Under the pieces are notes generated by a model, which was not told the DNA's origin, ran no database searches, and saw only the letters and a program-made list of their open reading frames with translations. Below are positions 50,895 through 59,730 of a stretch of DNA of 64,000 bases, piece by piece; positions within the stretch are counted from its first letter, which is position 1; each line of letters opens with the position of its first letter. Both the position numbers and the translations under genes were made by a program. This DNA is from Streptomyces sp. T12 (lineage in GTDB: Bacteria > Actinomycetota > Actinomycetes > Streptomycetales > Streptomycetaceae): positions 186,001 to 250,000 of the forward strand of contig NZ_CP117866.1 of assembly GCF_028736035.1 (NCBI RefSeq), written 5' to 3'.

Positions 50895-51692
50895 TCATGT
50901 GCCGCCCCGCCCCCGCGTCCCCACATGGAAGCCCGTGTTGACCGCCGTGAGGCCGCCGTCGACGGTGAGGGTGGTGCCCGTGATCCAGGCCGCGTCGCGG
51001 GACGCCAGGAAGGCGACGGCGGCGGCGATGTCCTCGGGTTCACCGACCCGCCCCAGCGGGTACAGCGGGCGGATCGCGTCGAGTTCCGCCTCCCGCCCCT
51101 CCCAGGCCGAGGTCCGGACCGTGCCCGGCGTCACCAGGTTCACGCGGACGCCGCGGGCGGCGGCATGCCCGGCGAGGGTGCGGGTGAGGGAGCCGAGGCC
51201 GGCCTTGGCGGCGCTGTAGGCGTGGTTGCCGAAGTCCTGGAGGGCGTTGACGGAGCCGATGTTCACGACGGCGCCGCGGCCGGTGGCGGCCAGGTGCGGG
51301 AGGGCGGCACGGCAGCAGCGGTAGGTGCCGGTCAGGGTGACGTCGAGGTCGCGGGCCCACGCCTCGTCCGGGCCGTCCTCGAAGAGCGGGGTGTCGGGTG
51401 TGCAGGAGGCGGCGCTGTTGACCAGGACGTCGAGCGAGCCGAAGGTGTCGACGGCGTGGGCGACGGCCGCCTCGACGGACGCACGGTCGGCGACGTCGCA
51501 CGTGAGCGCCTGCGCCGCGAGGCCTCGTCCCCGCAGTCGCGCCGCTGTCGTCTCGGCCTCGGGCCCGTCCCTGTCCGTCACCAGGACGCGCGCACCCTCC
51601 TCGGTGAAACGGCGTGCGACGGCCGCGCCGATGCCGCGGGCCGCGCCGGTGATCAGGACTCCGTAACCTGCGAAGCGCGTTGTGTCCGTCAT
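50895..51692 (-). CDS. SDR-family oxidoreductase
   Basis: 265 aa classical short-chain dehydrogenase. Cofactor motif TGAARGIGAAVARRF, NNAG-equivalent VNSAASC, catalytic Ser/Tyr/Lys as NIGSVNALQDF and YSAAKAGLGSL, and VTPGTVRT. A Gly-based cofactor site and Asp39-like (VTDRDG) suggest NAD rather than NADP. No Shine-Dalgarno; TACGGT ends seven bases before the ATG, so it is likely leaderless. Divergent from a small membrane protein. Substrate unknown. Confidence 0.88.
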   Translation of the reverse strand: MTDTTRFAGYGVLITGAARGIGAAVARRFTEEGARVLVTDRDGPEAETTAARLRGRGLAAQALTCDVADRASVEAAVAHAVDTFGSLDVLVNSAASCTPDTPLFEDGPDEAWARDLDVTLTGTYRCCRAALPHLAATGRGAVVNIGSVNALQDFGNHAYSAAKAGLGSLTRTLAGHAAARGVRVNLVTPGTVRTSAWEGREAELDAIRPLYPLGRVGEPEDIAAAVAFLASRDAAWITGTTLTVDGGLTAVNTGFHVGTRGRGGT

Positions 51693-51742
51693 GCGCCGAA
51701 CCGTAGTGCCGGGGCGATCATCCGGGCAGATAGCGTGCGTCC

Positions 51743-52291
51743 ATGTCCGTGTTCATTCAGCAACTCCCCGCGCTCATCGGCGTCGTGATCGGCGCGCTCG
51801 GTTCGTATCTGGCGGTCGTGCGGGGCGACCAGGTGAGGTTTCGGCGGGAGCAGGCGGCCCGTTGGGAGGAGCGTCGGCTGGGGGTGTACGCCGACTACGC
51901 GCAGTCGGTGAAGAAGACGGTCACGGTGACGTACCGCGTCGCCGCCGAGGCCGGTGTCGATCCGCACCCGGACCCCCTGACGCTCGAACAGGCCCAGCCG
52001 CTGCTGGCCGAGGCCACCACCCGCCGGGATCCCTCAGGTGAAGCGCTGATCATGCTGGGAAGCCCCGCGGTGGTGGAGAAGGCGCGGGCCTGGGTCGTGA
52101 CGGCGCTGGAGATGGAGCGGTTCGTGCGGGAGCGCCGAGACGACCGCGAGGCCTGGCAGGCGCTGCTGGAACGGCAGCGCGCCGGACGTGCGGGCTACTA
52201 CACGGCGGTGCGCGAGGACCTCGGCCTCCCGCCGGGCCACTCCGCGCGCTGGCCGCTCCCCGCGGTCGATCCGGTACCTCCTCAGCGGTAG
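51743..52291 (+). CDS. Hypothetical protein with N-terminal membrane helix
   Basis: 182 aa. One N-terminal helix (LPALIGVVIGALGSYLAVV) followed by a soluble basic helical domain (RREQAARWEERRLGVYADYA, ALEMERFVRERRDDREAWQA). Likely a signal-anchored protein with a cytoplasmic coiled part. TAGCGT ends six bases before the ATG, without a Shine-Dalgarno, suggesting a leaderless mRNA; it is divergent from the leaderless SDR. I recall similar Streptomyces proteins of unknown function. Its stop overlaps the convergent SDR by 10 bases. Confidence 0.7.
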   Translation: MSVFIQQLPALIGVVIGALGSYLAVVRGDQVRFRREQAARWEERRLGVYADYAQSVKKTVTVTYRVAAEAGVDPHPDPLTLEQAQPLLAEATTRRDPSGEALIMLGSPAVVEKARAWVVTALEMERFVRERRDDREAWQALLERQRAGRAGYYTAVREDLGLPPGHSARWPLPAVDPVPPQR

Positions 52292-53196
52292 CCGGTGGTG
52301 TCCGCCGGCTTCCCCGCGTCCTGGACCTCGACGAGGTACCGCCAGGCGTCGGGGCGGCTGCCGTCGAGGTCCGTGAAGCCGTAGACCTGCGCGAGCTGCC
52401 CGCTGGAGAGGGACTCGCCGTTCCAGCGGGCCACGTCGGGGTCGGCGGCGAGGGCGGCGACGGCGCGGCCGACATAGCGCGGCGTCTCGGAGATGGCGAA
52501 GTGCGGGACGCGTTCGAGGGCGTCCCGCCAGTTGTCCTCCCGCACCCCGAACGCCTCCAGCATCATCTCCGAGCGCAGCCAGCCCGGGGTCAGCGCGACG
52601 GCCGTGGCGCCGCGCGGTCCGAGTTCGTGGCCGAGGGAGAAGGCCATGCGCAGGACGGACGACTTGGCGAGGTCGTAGAAGAAGGAGTTCCGGTAGTGGT
52701 CGCCGTTGTAGTCGGCCGTGCCGTCGGTCATCTCGACCACGAGTCCACCGGGGTGGCGAAGGAGCAGGGGCAGGGCGTGGTGGTTGGTGATCGCGTGTGT
52801 CTCGACCGCGAGCCGGAGCAGCCGCAGGCCCTTGTCGAGGTCGTGCTCCCAGATCGGGCTGTCCCAGGCGAAGAGCTTCTCGCCGCCCCAGATGTCGTTG
52901 ACGAGGATGTCGAGGCGGCCCTGTTCGTCCGCGATGCGGTCGACGAGCGTGCGGACCTGCGCCGGGTCGAGATGGTCGGTGGGTACGGCGACCCCGTGAC
53001 CGCCGGCCTCGGTGACCAGGTCGGCGGTGTCCTCGATCGTCTCGGGGCGGTCGTACTCCGAGCGCCGGGCACGTGTGCTGCGTCCCGTCACGTAGACGGT
53101 GGCGCCGGCCGCCCCGAGCTCCACGGCGATGCCCCGCCCGGCTCCCCGTGTCGCCCCCGCGACCAGTGCGACCTTGTCCTGCAACGGCTGTGACAT
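52282..53196 (-). CDS. SDR-family oxidoreductase (second copy)
   Basis: 304 aa. Cofactor motif AGATRGAGRGIAVELG, Thr/Arg in VTGRSTRARRSEYDRPETI suggest NADP. Active-site region FFYDLAKSSVLRMAF keeps the Tyr and Lys. GGAGG precedes the ATG by eight bases. It is longer than the classical SDR because of an insertion around the substrate loop (LTPGWLRSEMMLEAFGVRED). A 24-bp tandem repeat array lies in its upstream region. Not paralogous in detail to the SDR at 50895. Confidence 0.88.
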   Translation of the reverse strand: MSQPLQDKVALVAGATRGAGRGIAVELGAAGATVYVTGRSTRARRSEYDRPETIEDTADLVTEAGGHGVAVPTDHLDPAQVRTLVDRIADEQGRLDILVNDIWGGEKLFAWDSPIWEHDLDKGLRLLRLAVETHAITNHHALPLLLRHPGGLVVEMTDGTADYNGDHYRNSFFYDLAKSSVLRMAFSLGHELGPRGATAVALTPGWLRSEMMLEAFGVREDNWRDALERVPHFAISETPRYVGRAVAALAADPDVARWNGESLSSGQLAQVYGFTDLDGSRPDAWRYLVEVQDAGKPADTTGYR

Positions 53197-53325
53197 GTCC
53201 GGCCTCCCGACCCTGTACGAGCGATGTCGCTGTCGAGGGTGCCGGGTAAGCCGGACATCTTCTGTCGTCTTTTCCTGGCCCTGCCGGCGGGTCACCCGGC
53301 CGGGCGCAGTCTCGCGTCGAGTACG

Positions 53326-53421
53326 TCGTGGGTCGGCAGGAACCAGATCTCGTGGGTCGGCAGGAACCAGATCTCGTGGGTCGGCAGGAACCAGATCTCG
53401 TGGGTCGGCAGGAACCAGATG
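53326..53421. repeat. Tandem array of four 24-bp repeats
   Basis: Four head-to-tail copies (53326-53349, 53350-53373, 53374-53397, 53398-53421) starting TCGTGGGTCGG and ending ACCAGATC, identical except for the last base of copy 4. No spacers, so not CRISPR. It lies between an SDR start and the MBL hydrolase stop, about 130 bases upstream of the SDR. 24 bp is a multiple of three, and the frames stay open through it, but no gene covers it. Confidence 0.9.
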
Positions 53422-53432
53422 CGGCAGCCTCC

Positions 53433-54062
53433 TCAGTGACCGCGGTCGATCCACTCCTGAAGGTGGGGCGCCTCCGCGCCGATGGTGGTCGCGTCACCGT
53501 GGCCGGTGAGGACCTTGGTCTCGGGCGGGAGGGCGAGCAGGCGGGTGCGGATCGAGTCGATGATGGTCGGGAAGTGGGAGTAGGAGCGGCCGGTGGCGCC
53601 GGGGCCGCCCTGGAAGAGGGTGTCGCCGGTGAAGACGACGCCCAGGCCGGGGTCGTGCAGGCAGACCGCGCCCGGCGCGTGGCCCGGGGTGTGCAGGACC
53701 GTGAGGTCGGCGCCCGCCGCCTCGATGATCTGGCCGTCCACGAGGTGGGCGTCGGGGTCGCGGTCCGGATGGGTCTGCTTCCACAGCGGCAGGTCGTCGG
53801 GGTGGAGCCAGATCGTGGCGCCGGTGCGGTCCGCCAGGGCGGGCGCGGCGTCGATATGGTCGTTGTGGGCGTGGGTGCACACGATCGCGATCAGACGCCG
53901 GTCCCCGACGGCCGCGGCGATGGCGTCGGCGTCATGGGCGGCGTCGATGACGATCACCTCGTGGTCGTCGCCGACGAGCCACACGTTGTTCTCGACGTCC
54001 CAGGTGCCGCCGTCGAGCGTGAACTGCCCGGAGGTGACGAGGCGTTCGACGCGGGCGGCCAT
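53433..54062 (-). CDS. Metallo-beta-lactamase-fold hydrolase (glyoxalase II type)
   Basis: 209 aa. The HXHXDH metal motif is VCTHAHNDHIDAAP (about residues 62-70), followed by TPGHAPGAVCL and FTGDTLFQ. It hydrolyses thioesters. In actinomycetes a gene of this type regularly follows mscR, where it is thought to act on S-formylmycothiol or another mycothiol thioester. Here it overlaps mscR by one base (TGATG), confirming coupling. No signal peptide. Confidence 0.9.
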   Translation of the reverse strand: MAARVERLVTSGQFTLDGGTWDVENNVWLVGDDHEVIVIDAAHDADAIAAAVGDRRLIAIVCTHAHNDHIDAAPALADRTGATIWLHPDDLPLWKQTHPDRDPDAHLVDGQIIEAAGADLTVLHTPGHAPGAVCLHDPGLGVVFTGDTLFQGGPGATGRSYSHFPTIIDSIRTRLLALPPETKVLTGHGDATTIGAEAPHLQEWIDRGH

Positions 54063-55150
54063 CAGAGCATCACCACCGAGCGCAGCACGTCGCCGTGGTG
54101 CATCCGCTCGAACGCCTTCTCCACCTCGTCCAGTTGGATGGTCTCGGTGACGAAGGCCTCCAGGTCCAGGCGGCCTTGCAGATGCAGGTCGATGAGCATC
54201 GGGAAGTCCCTGCTCGGCAGGCAGTCGCCGTACCAGGAGGACTTCAGCGCCCCGCCACGGCCGAAGACGTCCAGCAGCGGCAGTTCGAGCTTCATCTCCG
54301 GCGTCGGTACGCCGACGAGGACCACCGTGCCGGCGAGGTCGCGGGCGTAGAAGGCCTGCTTGTACGTCTCCGGGCGGCCCACCGCCTCGATGACGACGTC
54401 GGCACCGAAGCCCCCGGTCAGTTCGCGGATCGCCTCGACCGCGTCGGTCTCGCGCGAGTTGACCGTGTGGGTGGCGCCCATGGTGCGGGCCTTGTCCAGC
54501 TTGCGGTCGTCGATGTCCACGGCGATGATCTTCGCCGCCCCTGCCAGGTTCGATCCGGCGATCGCCGCGTCCCCGACCCCGCCGCAGCCGATCACCGCGA
54601 CCGTGTCGCCCCGGCCGACGTTGCCGGTGTTGATCGCGGCACCGATTCCGGCCATCACGCCGCAGCCCAGCAGACCGGCGACCTGGGGGGCCACCGATGC
54701 GTCGACCTTGGTGCACTGCCCGGCCGCGACCAGCGTCTTCTCCGCGAAGGCGCCGATGCCGAGCGCCGGGGAGAGTTCCTGACCGGTCGAGGCGAGGGTC
54801 ATCTTTTGCTGCGCGTTGTGGGTGTCGAAGCAGTACCAGGGCCGGCCACGCAGACAGGCCCGGCAGTTCCCGCACACCGCACGCCAGTTGAGGATCACGA
54901 AGTCACCGGGCGCCACGTCCGTGACGCCGTCGCCGACCGACTCCACGACACCGGCCGCCTCGTGGCCCAGCAGGAAGGGGAAGTCGTCGCTGATGCCGCC
55001 CTGTTTGTAGTGCAGGTCGGTGTGACAGACCCCGCAGGCCTGCACCTGTACGACGGCTTCTCCCGGCCCCGGGTCCGGCACGACGATCGTCTCCACGCGC
55101 ACGGCCTCGTCCTTGCCCGGTGCGATCACGCCCCGTACTTCCTGCGCCAT
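54062..55150 (-). CDS. mscR: S-(hydroxymethyl)mycothiol dehydrogenase
   Basis: 362 aa zinc-dependent class III-type alcohol dehydrogenase. Catalytic zinc ligands Cys/His are in [12 protein letters not shown] and LLGHEAAG; structural zinc cysteines in [18 protein letters not shown] loop is [15 protein letters not shown]. The enzyme oxidises S-hydroxymethylmycothiol formed from formaldehyde, yielding the S-formyl thioester handled by the MBL hydrolase downstream. It is divergent from the persulfide operon, with two CstR-type operators in the shared region, so it could fall under the same regulator. Start ATG 55150. Confidence 0.9.
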   Translation of the reverse strand: MAQEVRGVIAPGKDEAVRVETIVVPDPGPGEAVVQVQACGVCHTDLHYKQGGISDDFPFLLGHEAAGVVESVGDGVTDVAPGDFVILNWRAVCGNCRACLRGRPWYCFDTHNAQQKMTLASTGQELSPALGIGAFAEKTLVAAGQCTKVDASVAPQVAGLLGCGVMAGIGAAINTGNVGRGDTVAVIGCGGVGDAAIAGSNLAGAAKIIAVDIDDRKLDKARTMGATHTVNSRETDAVEAIRELTGGFGADVVIEAVGRPETYKQAFYARDLAGTVVLVGVPTPEMKLELPLLDVFGRGGALKSSWYGDCLPSRDFPMLIDLHLQGRLDLEAFVTETIQLDEVEKAFERMHHGDVLRSVVML

Positions 55151-55264
55151 GGTGCTGAACCCTTCGCTCGGCGGCTCTCCGTCCACCTCCGACCCTAGAC
55201 GTGACTGATCGGTAAAGGCACGGAGCCAGGGCCTCCACATCTGCTTCCGGCCACCTCCCCAAAA

Positions 55265-55278
55265 TACCCCCGGGGGTA
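55265..55278. promoter_or_regulatory. CstR/CsoR-type operator 1
   Basis: Perfect palindrome TACCCCCGGGGGTA. The G/C-tract form with TA flanks is typical of CsoR/RcnR-fold repressors. It lies 34 bases from an identical site at 55299-55312, about three helical turns. Confidence 0.75.
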
Positions 55279-55298
55279 CCCTGCTACTGTGGTTCATA

Positions 55299-55312
55299 TA
55301 CCCCCGGGGGTA
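55299..55312. promoter_or_regulatory. CstR/CsoR-type operator 2
   Basis: Identical to operator 1 (TACCCCCGGGGGTA), flanked by TTCATA and ATTC. Located 52-65 bases upstream of the MBL-rhodanese start, most likely overlapping its promoter. Confidence 0.78.
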
Positions 55313-55363
55313 ATTCTCCGCCCGGGGGAGCTCACACGCTTCACCAGGAGAGGGAGTGCTGCC

Positions 55364-57112
55364 GTGTACTTCGTCGACACCATCGACGTGCCGGGACTGG
55401 GCAACCGCGGCTATCTGGCGGGCGGCGCGCACAGCGCCGCGGTGGTCGATCCGCCCAGGGACATCGACCGGGTGATCGAGGCCGCCGCGCGGCGGGGTGT
55501 GCGCATCACCCACGTCGTGGAGACCCACGTCCACAACGACTACGTGACCGGCGGCCTGGAACTGGCCCGGATCACCGGCGCCGCCTACCTCGTGCCGGCC
55601 GCGGCACGGGTCGGGTACGAGCGGGTGCCGGTCGCCGACGGAGATCGTACGGAGATCGACGAGGGCCTGGTGCTGCGCGCCCTGGCCACTCCCGGGCACA
55701 CCCCGCACCACACGTCGTACGTCCTGGAGGAGATCCAGGAGGAGATCCGGGAGAAGGCCCGGGAGGAGGTCCCGGAGGAGTCGGCGCGCGCCGTGGCCGT
55801 CTTCACCGGCGGTTCCCTGCTGATCGGCACGGTGGGACGGCCCGACCTGGTCGAACCGGGGCTGACGGGGCGGCTGGCGCGGGCGCAGTACGACTCCGCG
55901 CACCGGCTGGCCGCCGAGCTGCCGGACGAGACGGCGGTCCTGCCGACGCACGGTTTCGGCAGCTTCTGCTCCGCCACACAGGCGGCGGGCGGGACGGCGA
56001 CGACGATCGGGCGTGAGCGCGCCGTCAACGAGGCCCTGGTGAAGGACGTCGACGCGTTCGTCGCCGACCTGCTCGCCGGGCTGGACGACATCCCCGCGTA
56101 CTACGCCCACATGGGTCCGGCGAACGCACGGGGCCCGGCTCCGGTGGACCTGACGCCGCCCCGCCCGGCCGACGCCGAGGAGATCGCGGCACGGCTGGCC
56201 GCCGGGGAGTGGGTGGTGGATCTGCGCAACCGGGTCGCGTTCGCCGAAGGGCATGTCGCCGGGTCGCTCAACTTCGAGGCCGAGGGGCAGCTCGCCACCT
56301 ATCTGGCCTGGCTGCTGCCGTGGGGCAAGCCGGTCACCCTGCTCGCCGAGACACCGGCCCAACTGGCCGACGCCCAGCGGGAACTCGTCCGGGTCGGCAT
56401 CGACCGGCCGGCCGCGGGCGCGACCGGCTCCCCCACCGACTGGATAGGGCAGGACGAGCGGCCGCGCACCTTCCCGCGCGGCACCTTCGCCGAACTGGCC
56501 GCAGCCCAACTGGCCCCACAGGACGACGTCGTGGTCCTGGACGTGCGGCGCGACTCCGAGCGCGACGCCGACTGGATCAAGGGCTCGGTGCACATTCCGC
56601 TGCACCACCTGCGCGAACGCCTCCCGGAGATACCGGAAGGCACCGTGTGGGTGCACTGCGCCGGCGGTATGCGGGCCGCCATCGCCGCCTCGCTGCTCGA
56701 CGCGGCGGGACGTGAGGTCGTCGCCGTCGACGACGGGTTCGCCGCGGCACGCGACGCCGGGCTCCCGATGGCGCGCATCACTGCGGCCGAGGCCGAGGAG
56801 CGGGCGGGCTCGGAGGCCGTACTCCTGGATGTCCGCGAACCCGACGAGTGGGCCACGGGCCACGCCCCGGGCGCCGTACTCGCGCCGCTCTCCTCACTCA
56901 CGGCCGGGGAGCTGCTGCCGCAGGCCGCGCAGGGCCGCCCGATCGTCGCGATCTGCCGCTCCGGCAAGCGCTCCCGCGAGGCCGCCGCCCTGCTCACCGC
57001 GCGCGGCGGCACGGACGTCGTGGACGTCATCGGCGGCATGCGGGCCTGGGTCGAGGCGGGGCTTCCCGTGGTGGCGGAGCCGGGGGCGTGTACCCCCGGC
57101 CACCCCCGGTGA
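55364..57112 (+). CDS. MBL-fold persulfide dioxygenase-like protein with three rhodanese domains
   Basis: 582 aa. Residues 1-250: MBL domain with HXHXDY metal motif [21 protein letters not shown] and PTHGFGSFC, as in ETHE1/CstB persulfide dioxygenases. It carries a Glu-rich insertion ([19 protein letters not shown], residues 122-140). Rhodanese 1 (about 268-345) lacks an active-site Cys (LLAETPAQ). Rhodanese 2 (about 365-465) has Cys432 in HCAGGMRA. Rhodanese 3 (about 470-575) has Cys531 in CRSGKRS. A three-rhodanese fusion is longer than the MBL-plus-one-or-two form I know. It should convert persulfide to thiosulfate/sulfite. AGGGAG precedes the GTG at 55364; two CstR-like sites lie upstream. 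Confidence 0.88.
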   Translation: MYFVDTIDVPGLGNRGYLAGGAHSAAVVDPPRDIDRVIEAAARRGVRITHVVETHVHNDYVTGGLELARITGAAYLVPAAARVGYERVPVADGDRTEIDEGLVLRALATPGHTPHHTSYVLEEIQEEIREKAREEVPEESARAVAVFTGGSLLIGTVGRPDLVEPGLTGRLARAQYDSAHRLAAELPDETAVLPTHGFGSFCSATQAAGGTATTIGRERAVNEALVKDVDAFVADLLAGLDDIPAYYAHMGPANARGPAPVDLTPPRPADAEEIAARLAAGEWVVDLRNRVAFAEGHVAGSLNFEAEGQLATYLAWLLPWGKPVTLLAETPAQLADAQRELVRVGIDRPAAGATGSPTDWIGQDERPRTFPRGTFAELAAAQLAPQDDVVVLDVRRDSERDADWIKGSVHIPLHHLRERLPEIPEGTVWVHCAGGMRAAIAASLLDAAGREVVAVDDGFAAARDAGLPMARITAAEAEERAGSEAVLLDVREPDEWATGHAPGAVLAPLSSLTAGELLPQAAQGRPIVAICRSGKRSREAAALLTARGGTDVVDVIGGMRAWVEAGLPVVAEPGACTPGHPR

Positions 57113-57858
57113 GCACCCTCGTCCTCGGGCTGCTCGCCGGTGGCGTCACCGGGCTCGCGCTCGGGGCGCTGGGGGGCGGCGGCAGTGTGCTGGCCGTGCC
57201 CGCGTTGATGTACCTGCTCGGCTTCACGCCGGCCGAGGCCGCCACCGCGAGTCTGGTCGTCGTCGCCGTCACCTCCGCCACCGCGCTCGCCGCGCACGCC
57301 CGCGAGCGCACGGTGCGGTGGCGCGCCGGAGGGCTCTTCGCGGCGGCGGGCCTGATGCCGGCGGCGGTCGGCGGTGCGGTGTCCGGGCGGCTGTCTCCCG
57401 GGCTGCTCACCGGGGCGTTCGCGGTGATCGCCGCTCTCGCCGCGCTGCGCATGCTCCGGCCGTCGGCCTCCGTACGGCACGACGACGTGCCGGTGCGTGC
57501 CGGTCGGGTCGTCCGGGCCGGAGCGGGGCTCGGCGCGGTGACCGGGGTGCTCGGGGTGGGCGGAGGCTTCCTCGCCGTACCGGCGCTGGTGAACGTGGTG
57601 GGGCTGCGCATGCGGTCCGCCGTGGGCACGAGTCTGCTGGTCATCACCGTCAACTCGCTGGTCGCGCTGGCGGCCAGGTCCGGCTCGGCCGTGAGCCTCG
57701 ACTGGACCACCGTCGGACCGTTCGCCGCGGCCGCGATACTCGGCGCGTGGGACGGCAAGCGTCTCGCCGCGAAGGTCTCGGGCGGCACGCTGCAGCGGAT
57801 CTTCGCGTACGTCCTGCTGGCGGTGGCCGTGTTCATGCTCGCCGACGCCGTCGTATGA
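57109..57858 (+). CDS. TauE/SafE-family sulfite exporter
   Basis: 249 aa with about eight helices. The GGGG-containing loops LGGGGSVLAVPALMYLLG and VGGGFLAVPALVNVVGL show the two-fold repeat of the TauE/SafE family (anion exporters of sulfite or sulfoacetate). The GTG start overlaps the rhodanese stop (GTGA), so the two are coupled and presumably export the sulfite made from persulfide. Confidence 0.9.
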   Translation: MSTLVLGLLAGGVTGLALGALGGGGSVLAVPALMYLLGFTPAEAATASLVVVAVTSATALAAHARERTVRWRAGGLFAAAGLMPAAVGGAVSGRLSPGLLTGAFAVIAALAALRMLRPSASVRHDDVPVRAGRVVRAGAGLGAVTGVLGVGGGFLAVPALVNVVGLRMRSAVGTSLLVITVNSLVALAARSGSAVSLDWTTVGPFAAAAILGAWDGKRLAAKVSGGTLQRIFAYVLLAVAVFMLADAVV

Positions 57859-57920
57859 CGACCGGGCCTACGACAGCCCGTTGCCGCCCCTCCCCCTTAC
57901 GGCCCTTACGCCCTACGCCC

Positions 57921-58232
<312 letters not shown>

Positions 58233-58242
58233 CTACCGCCAC

Positions 58243-58258
58243 ATACCCTTGGGGGTAT
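58243..58258. promoter_or_regulatory. CstR/CsoR-type operator 3
   Basis: ATACCC-TTGG-GGGTAT, imperfect version of the two sites at 55265 and 55299. It sits between the divergent cstR-like gene and the rhodanese-membrane gene and could control both. Confidence 0.75.
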
Positions 58259-58291
58259 TTTACCTCCTCCTCGGAAAGGATCTCATTTCCC

Positions 58292-58888
58292 ATGACCGCA
58301 CCCCACGGCCCCCTCGACATCGACATCGACGAGGCCCGCTCCCGTCTGCCCGGCCTGACCGTCATCGACGTCCGCACGCCGGGCGAGTACGCCACAGGTC
58401 ATCTGCCCGACGCCCTGAACATCCCCCTGGACCGGCTCAAGAGCGCCCTGCCGGCCCTGCACCGGCTCCCCGGCGAGCAGCTCCTGGTGGTGTGCGCCTC
58501 CGGGGCCCGCTCGGAGAACGCCTGCCGCGTCCTCGCCGAGCACGGCGTCCGGGCCATGACCCTGACGGGCGGCACCCAGGGCTGGGCGCAGCGCGGGCAC
58601 GAGCTGCACCGGCCGACGGCGGCCTCGCGCGGCACCTGGTCCATGGAGCGCCAGGTCCGTTTCACCGCGGGCACGATCGTCCTGGCCGGTCTCGGCCTCG
58701 GACTGCTGCACCCGGCCTGGCAGTTGCTGTCCGCCGGCATCGCGGGCGGCCTCGTCTTCTCGGCGCTCACCGACACCTGCGGCATGGCCGTACTGCTGTC
58801 GAAGCTGCCGCACAACCGCCCGCGCCCCGCGGACCTCGAGGCGACCCTGACCGCCCTGGCTCAGCGCGGGGAGGCGCCGGTCATCTGA
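58292..58888 (+). CDS. Rhodanese domain with C-terminal membrane helices (YgaP-like)
   Basis: 198 aa. Rhodanese domain (about 8-110) with active-site loop VCASGARSE (Cys about 70) and TLTGGTQGWAQRGHE. C-terminal about 60 residues form two helices (FTAGTIVLAGLGLGLL, AGIAGGLVFSALTDTCGMAV), the DUF2892 pattern of E. coli YgaP. It would transfer sulfane sulfur near the membrane. Under its own CstR-type operator 34 bases upstream. The C-terminus overlaps the convergent transketolase-like gene by 8 bases. Confidence 0.88.
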   Translation: MTAPHGPLDIDIDEARSRLPGLTVIDVRTPGEYATGHLPDALNIPLDRLKSALPALHRLPGEQLLVVCASGARSENACRVLAEHGVRAMTLTGGTQGWAQRGHELHRPTAASRGTWSMERQVRFTAGTIVLAGLGLGLLHPAWQLLSAGIAGGLVFSALTDTCGMAVLLSKLPHNRPRPADLEATLTALAQRGEAPVI

Positions 58889-59474
58889 GGAAGTCCCGGA
58901 CGGCCCGGGCGAGGACGTCCTCGTCCAGGCCGTCCGCGCCCCCCAGGGGCAGCAGCCGGTGCGGTACGTGCACCAGGGTCTCGGCGACGTGCCGGGCCGA
59001 CAGGCCGGGCGGTCCGGGCTCGACGAGCACGACGTCGGCGTGGTCGGCGGCCAGCACGGCCGTCCGCAGGCCGACCTCGTCGAAGGGGCGGACGGTGGCC
59101 GCGTAGAGCACGGCCAGGTCGAGGCCGGCCGTGGCGCGCAGCACGGGGTCGAGGGCGGCGCCGACCGCGAGGACGACGCCGTCGAACCCTTCCCGGACGA
59201 GTTCGAAGCCCTCTGCCGGGCAGCGCGGTTCGGCGTTGGACCCTCCGGAGAGGTGCACGTACGCCCGCTCGCCGCGCTGCACGGCGCGCCCGATCGCATG
59301 GCGCACCTCGTCCGGATGGCCGGGGACGTGGACGCTCCAGCGCGGGTCGGTGGCGAACCGCGCGAGTTCCTCCACGGCGCCGTAGCCGACGAGGACGGTG
59401 CCGCGTCCGGCGGGCCCGTCGGGGCGGGCGGTGGGCAGGGATTCGGCGACGGCCTGCAGCATGTCGGGGTGCAC
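58881..59474 (-). CDS. Transketolase C-terminal-like protein (truncated)
   Basis: 197 aa, containing only the end of a transketolase Pyr domain (RWSVHVPGHPDEVRHAIGRA, YVHLSGGSNAEPR) and the C-terminal domain (GVVLAVGAALDPVLRATAG, LDLAVLYAATVRPFDEVGL, VVLVEPGPPG). The thiamine-binding domain is missing and no PP-domain gene is adjacent, so it cannot act alone. The GTG at 59474 has a strong AGGAGG six bases upstream, so the gene is expressed rather than an obvious debris fragment. It diverges from the isopentenyltransferase gene; fas operons carry pyruvate-dehydrogenase/transketolase-like fasB/fasC, which makes a remnant or adapted subunit an attractive idea. Confidence 0.75.
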   Translation of the reverse strand: MHPDMLQAVAESLPTARPDGPAGRGTVLVGYGAVEELARFATDPRWSVHVPGHPDEVRHAIGRAVQRGERAYVHLSGGSNAEPRCPAEGFELVREGFDGVVLAVGAALDPVLRATAGLDLAVLYAATVRPFDEVGLRTAVLAADHADVVLVEPGPPGLSARHVAETLVHVPHRLLPLGGADGLDEDVLARAVRDFLR

Positions 59475-59730
59475 GGCGGGTCCTCCTGGGGACGGGTTCC
59501 TGCGACGCGTCATGAATTCGTTAAGAAACAATGCGACGGCCACTCACAAGACCCTGGATTCCCCGAAATCAGTCCTCCCAACGAGTCCCGCTTGAAGCTT
59601 TAACAAGCCCACATGAATGTGGCAGTCTCTTTGCCCGGTCCGGGCTTTTCGCTGGGTGTCCCCGCAGGCCGTGCTGCGTAACTTGTGCAGTGGTCTTTCC
59701 CGTACCCGAAGCGGAAGGGGACATCCCGCC
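59475..59730. promoter_or_regulatory. Low-GC divergent promoter of the cytokinin operon
   Basis: 256 bp, visibly richer in A/T than the surroundings. Candidate promoter TTGAAG (59592-59597), 17-bp spacer, GAATGT (59615-59620). A perfect palindrome CCACAT-GA-ATGTGG (59609-59622) overlaps the -10. No gene supported. Confidence 0.5.

Noticed and set aside
53326..53421. CRISPR array
   Set aside because: The 24-bp units are directly adjacent with no spacers and no cas genes are present.
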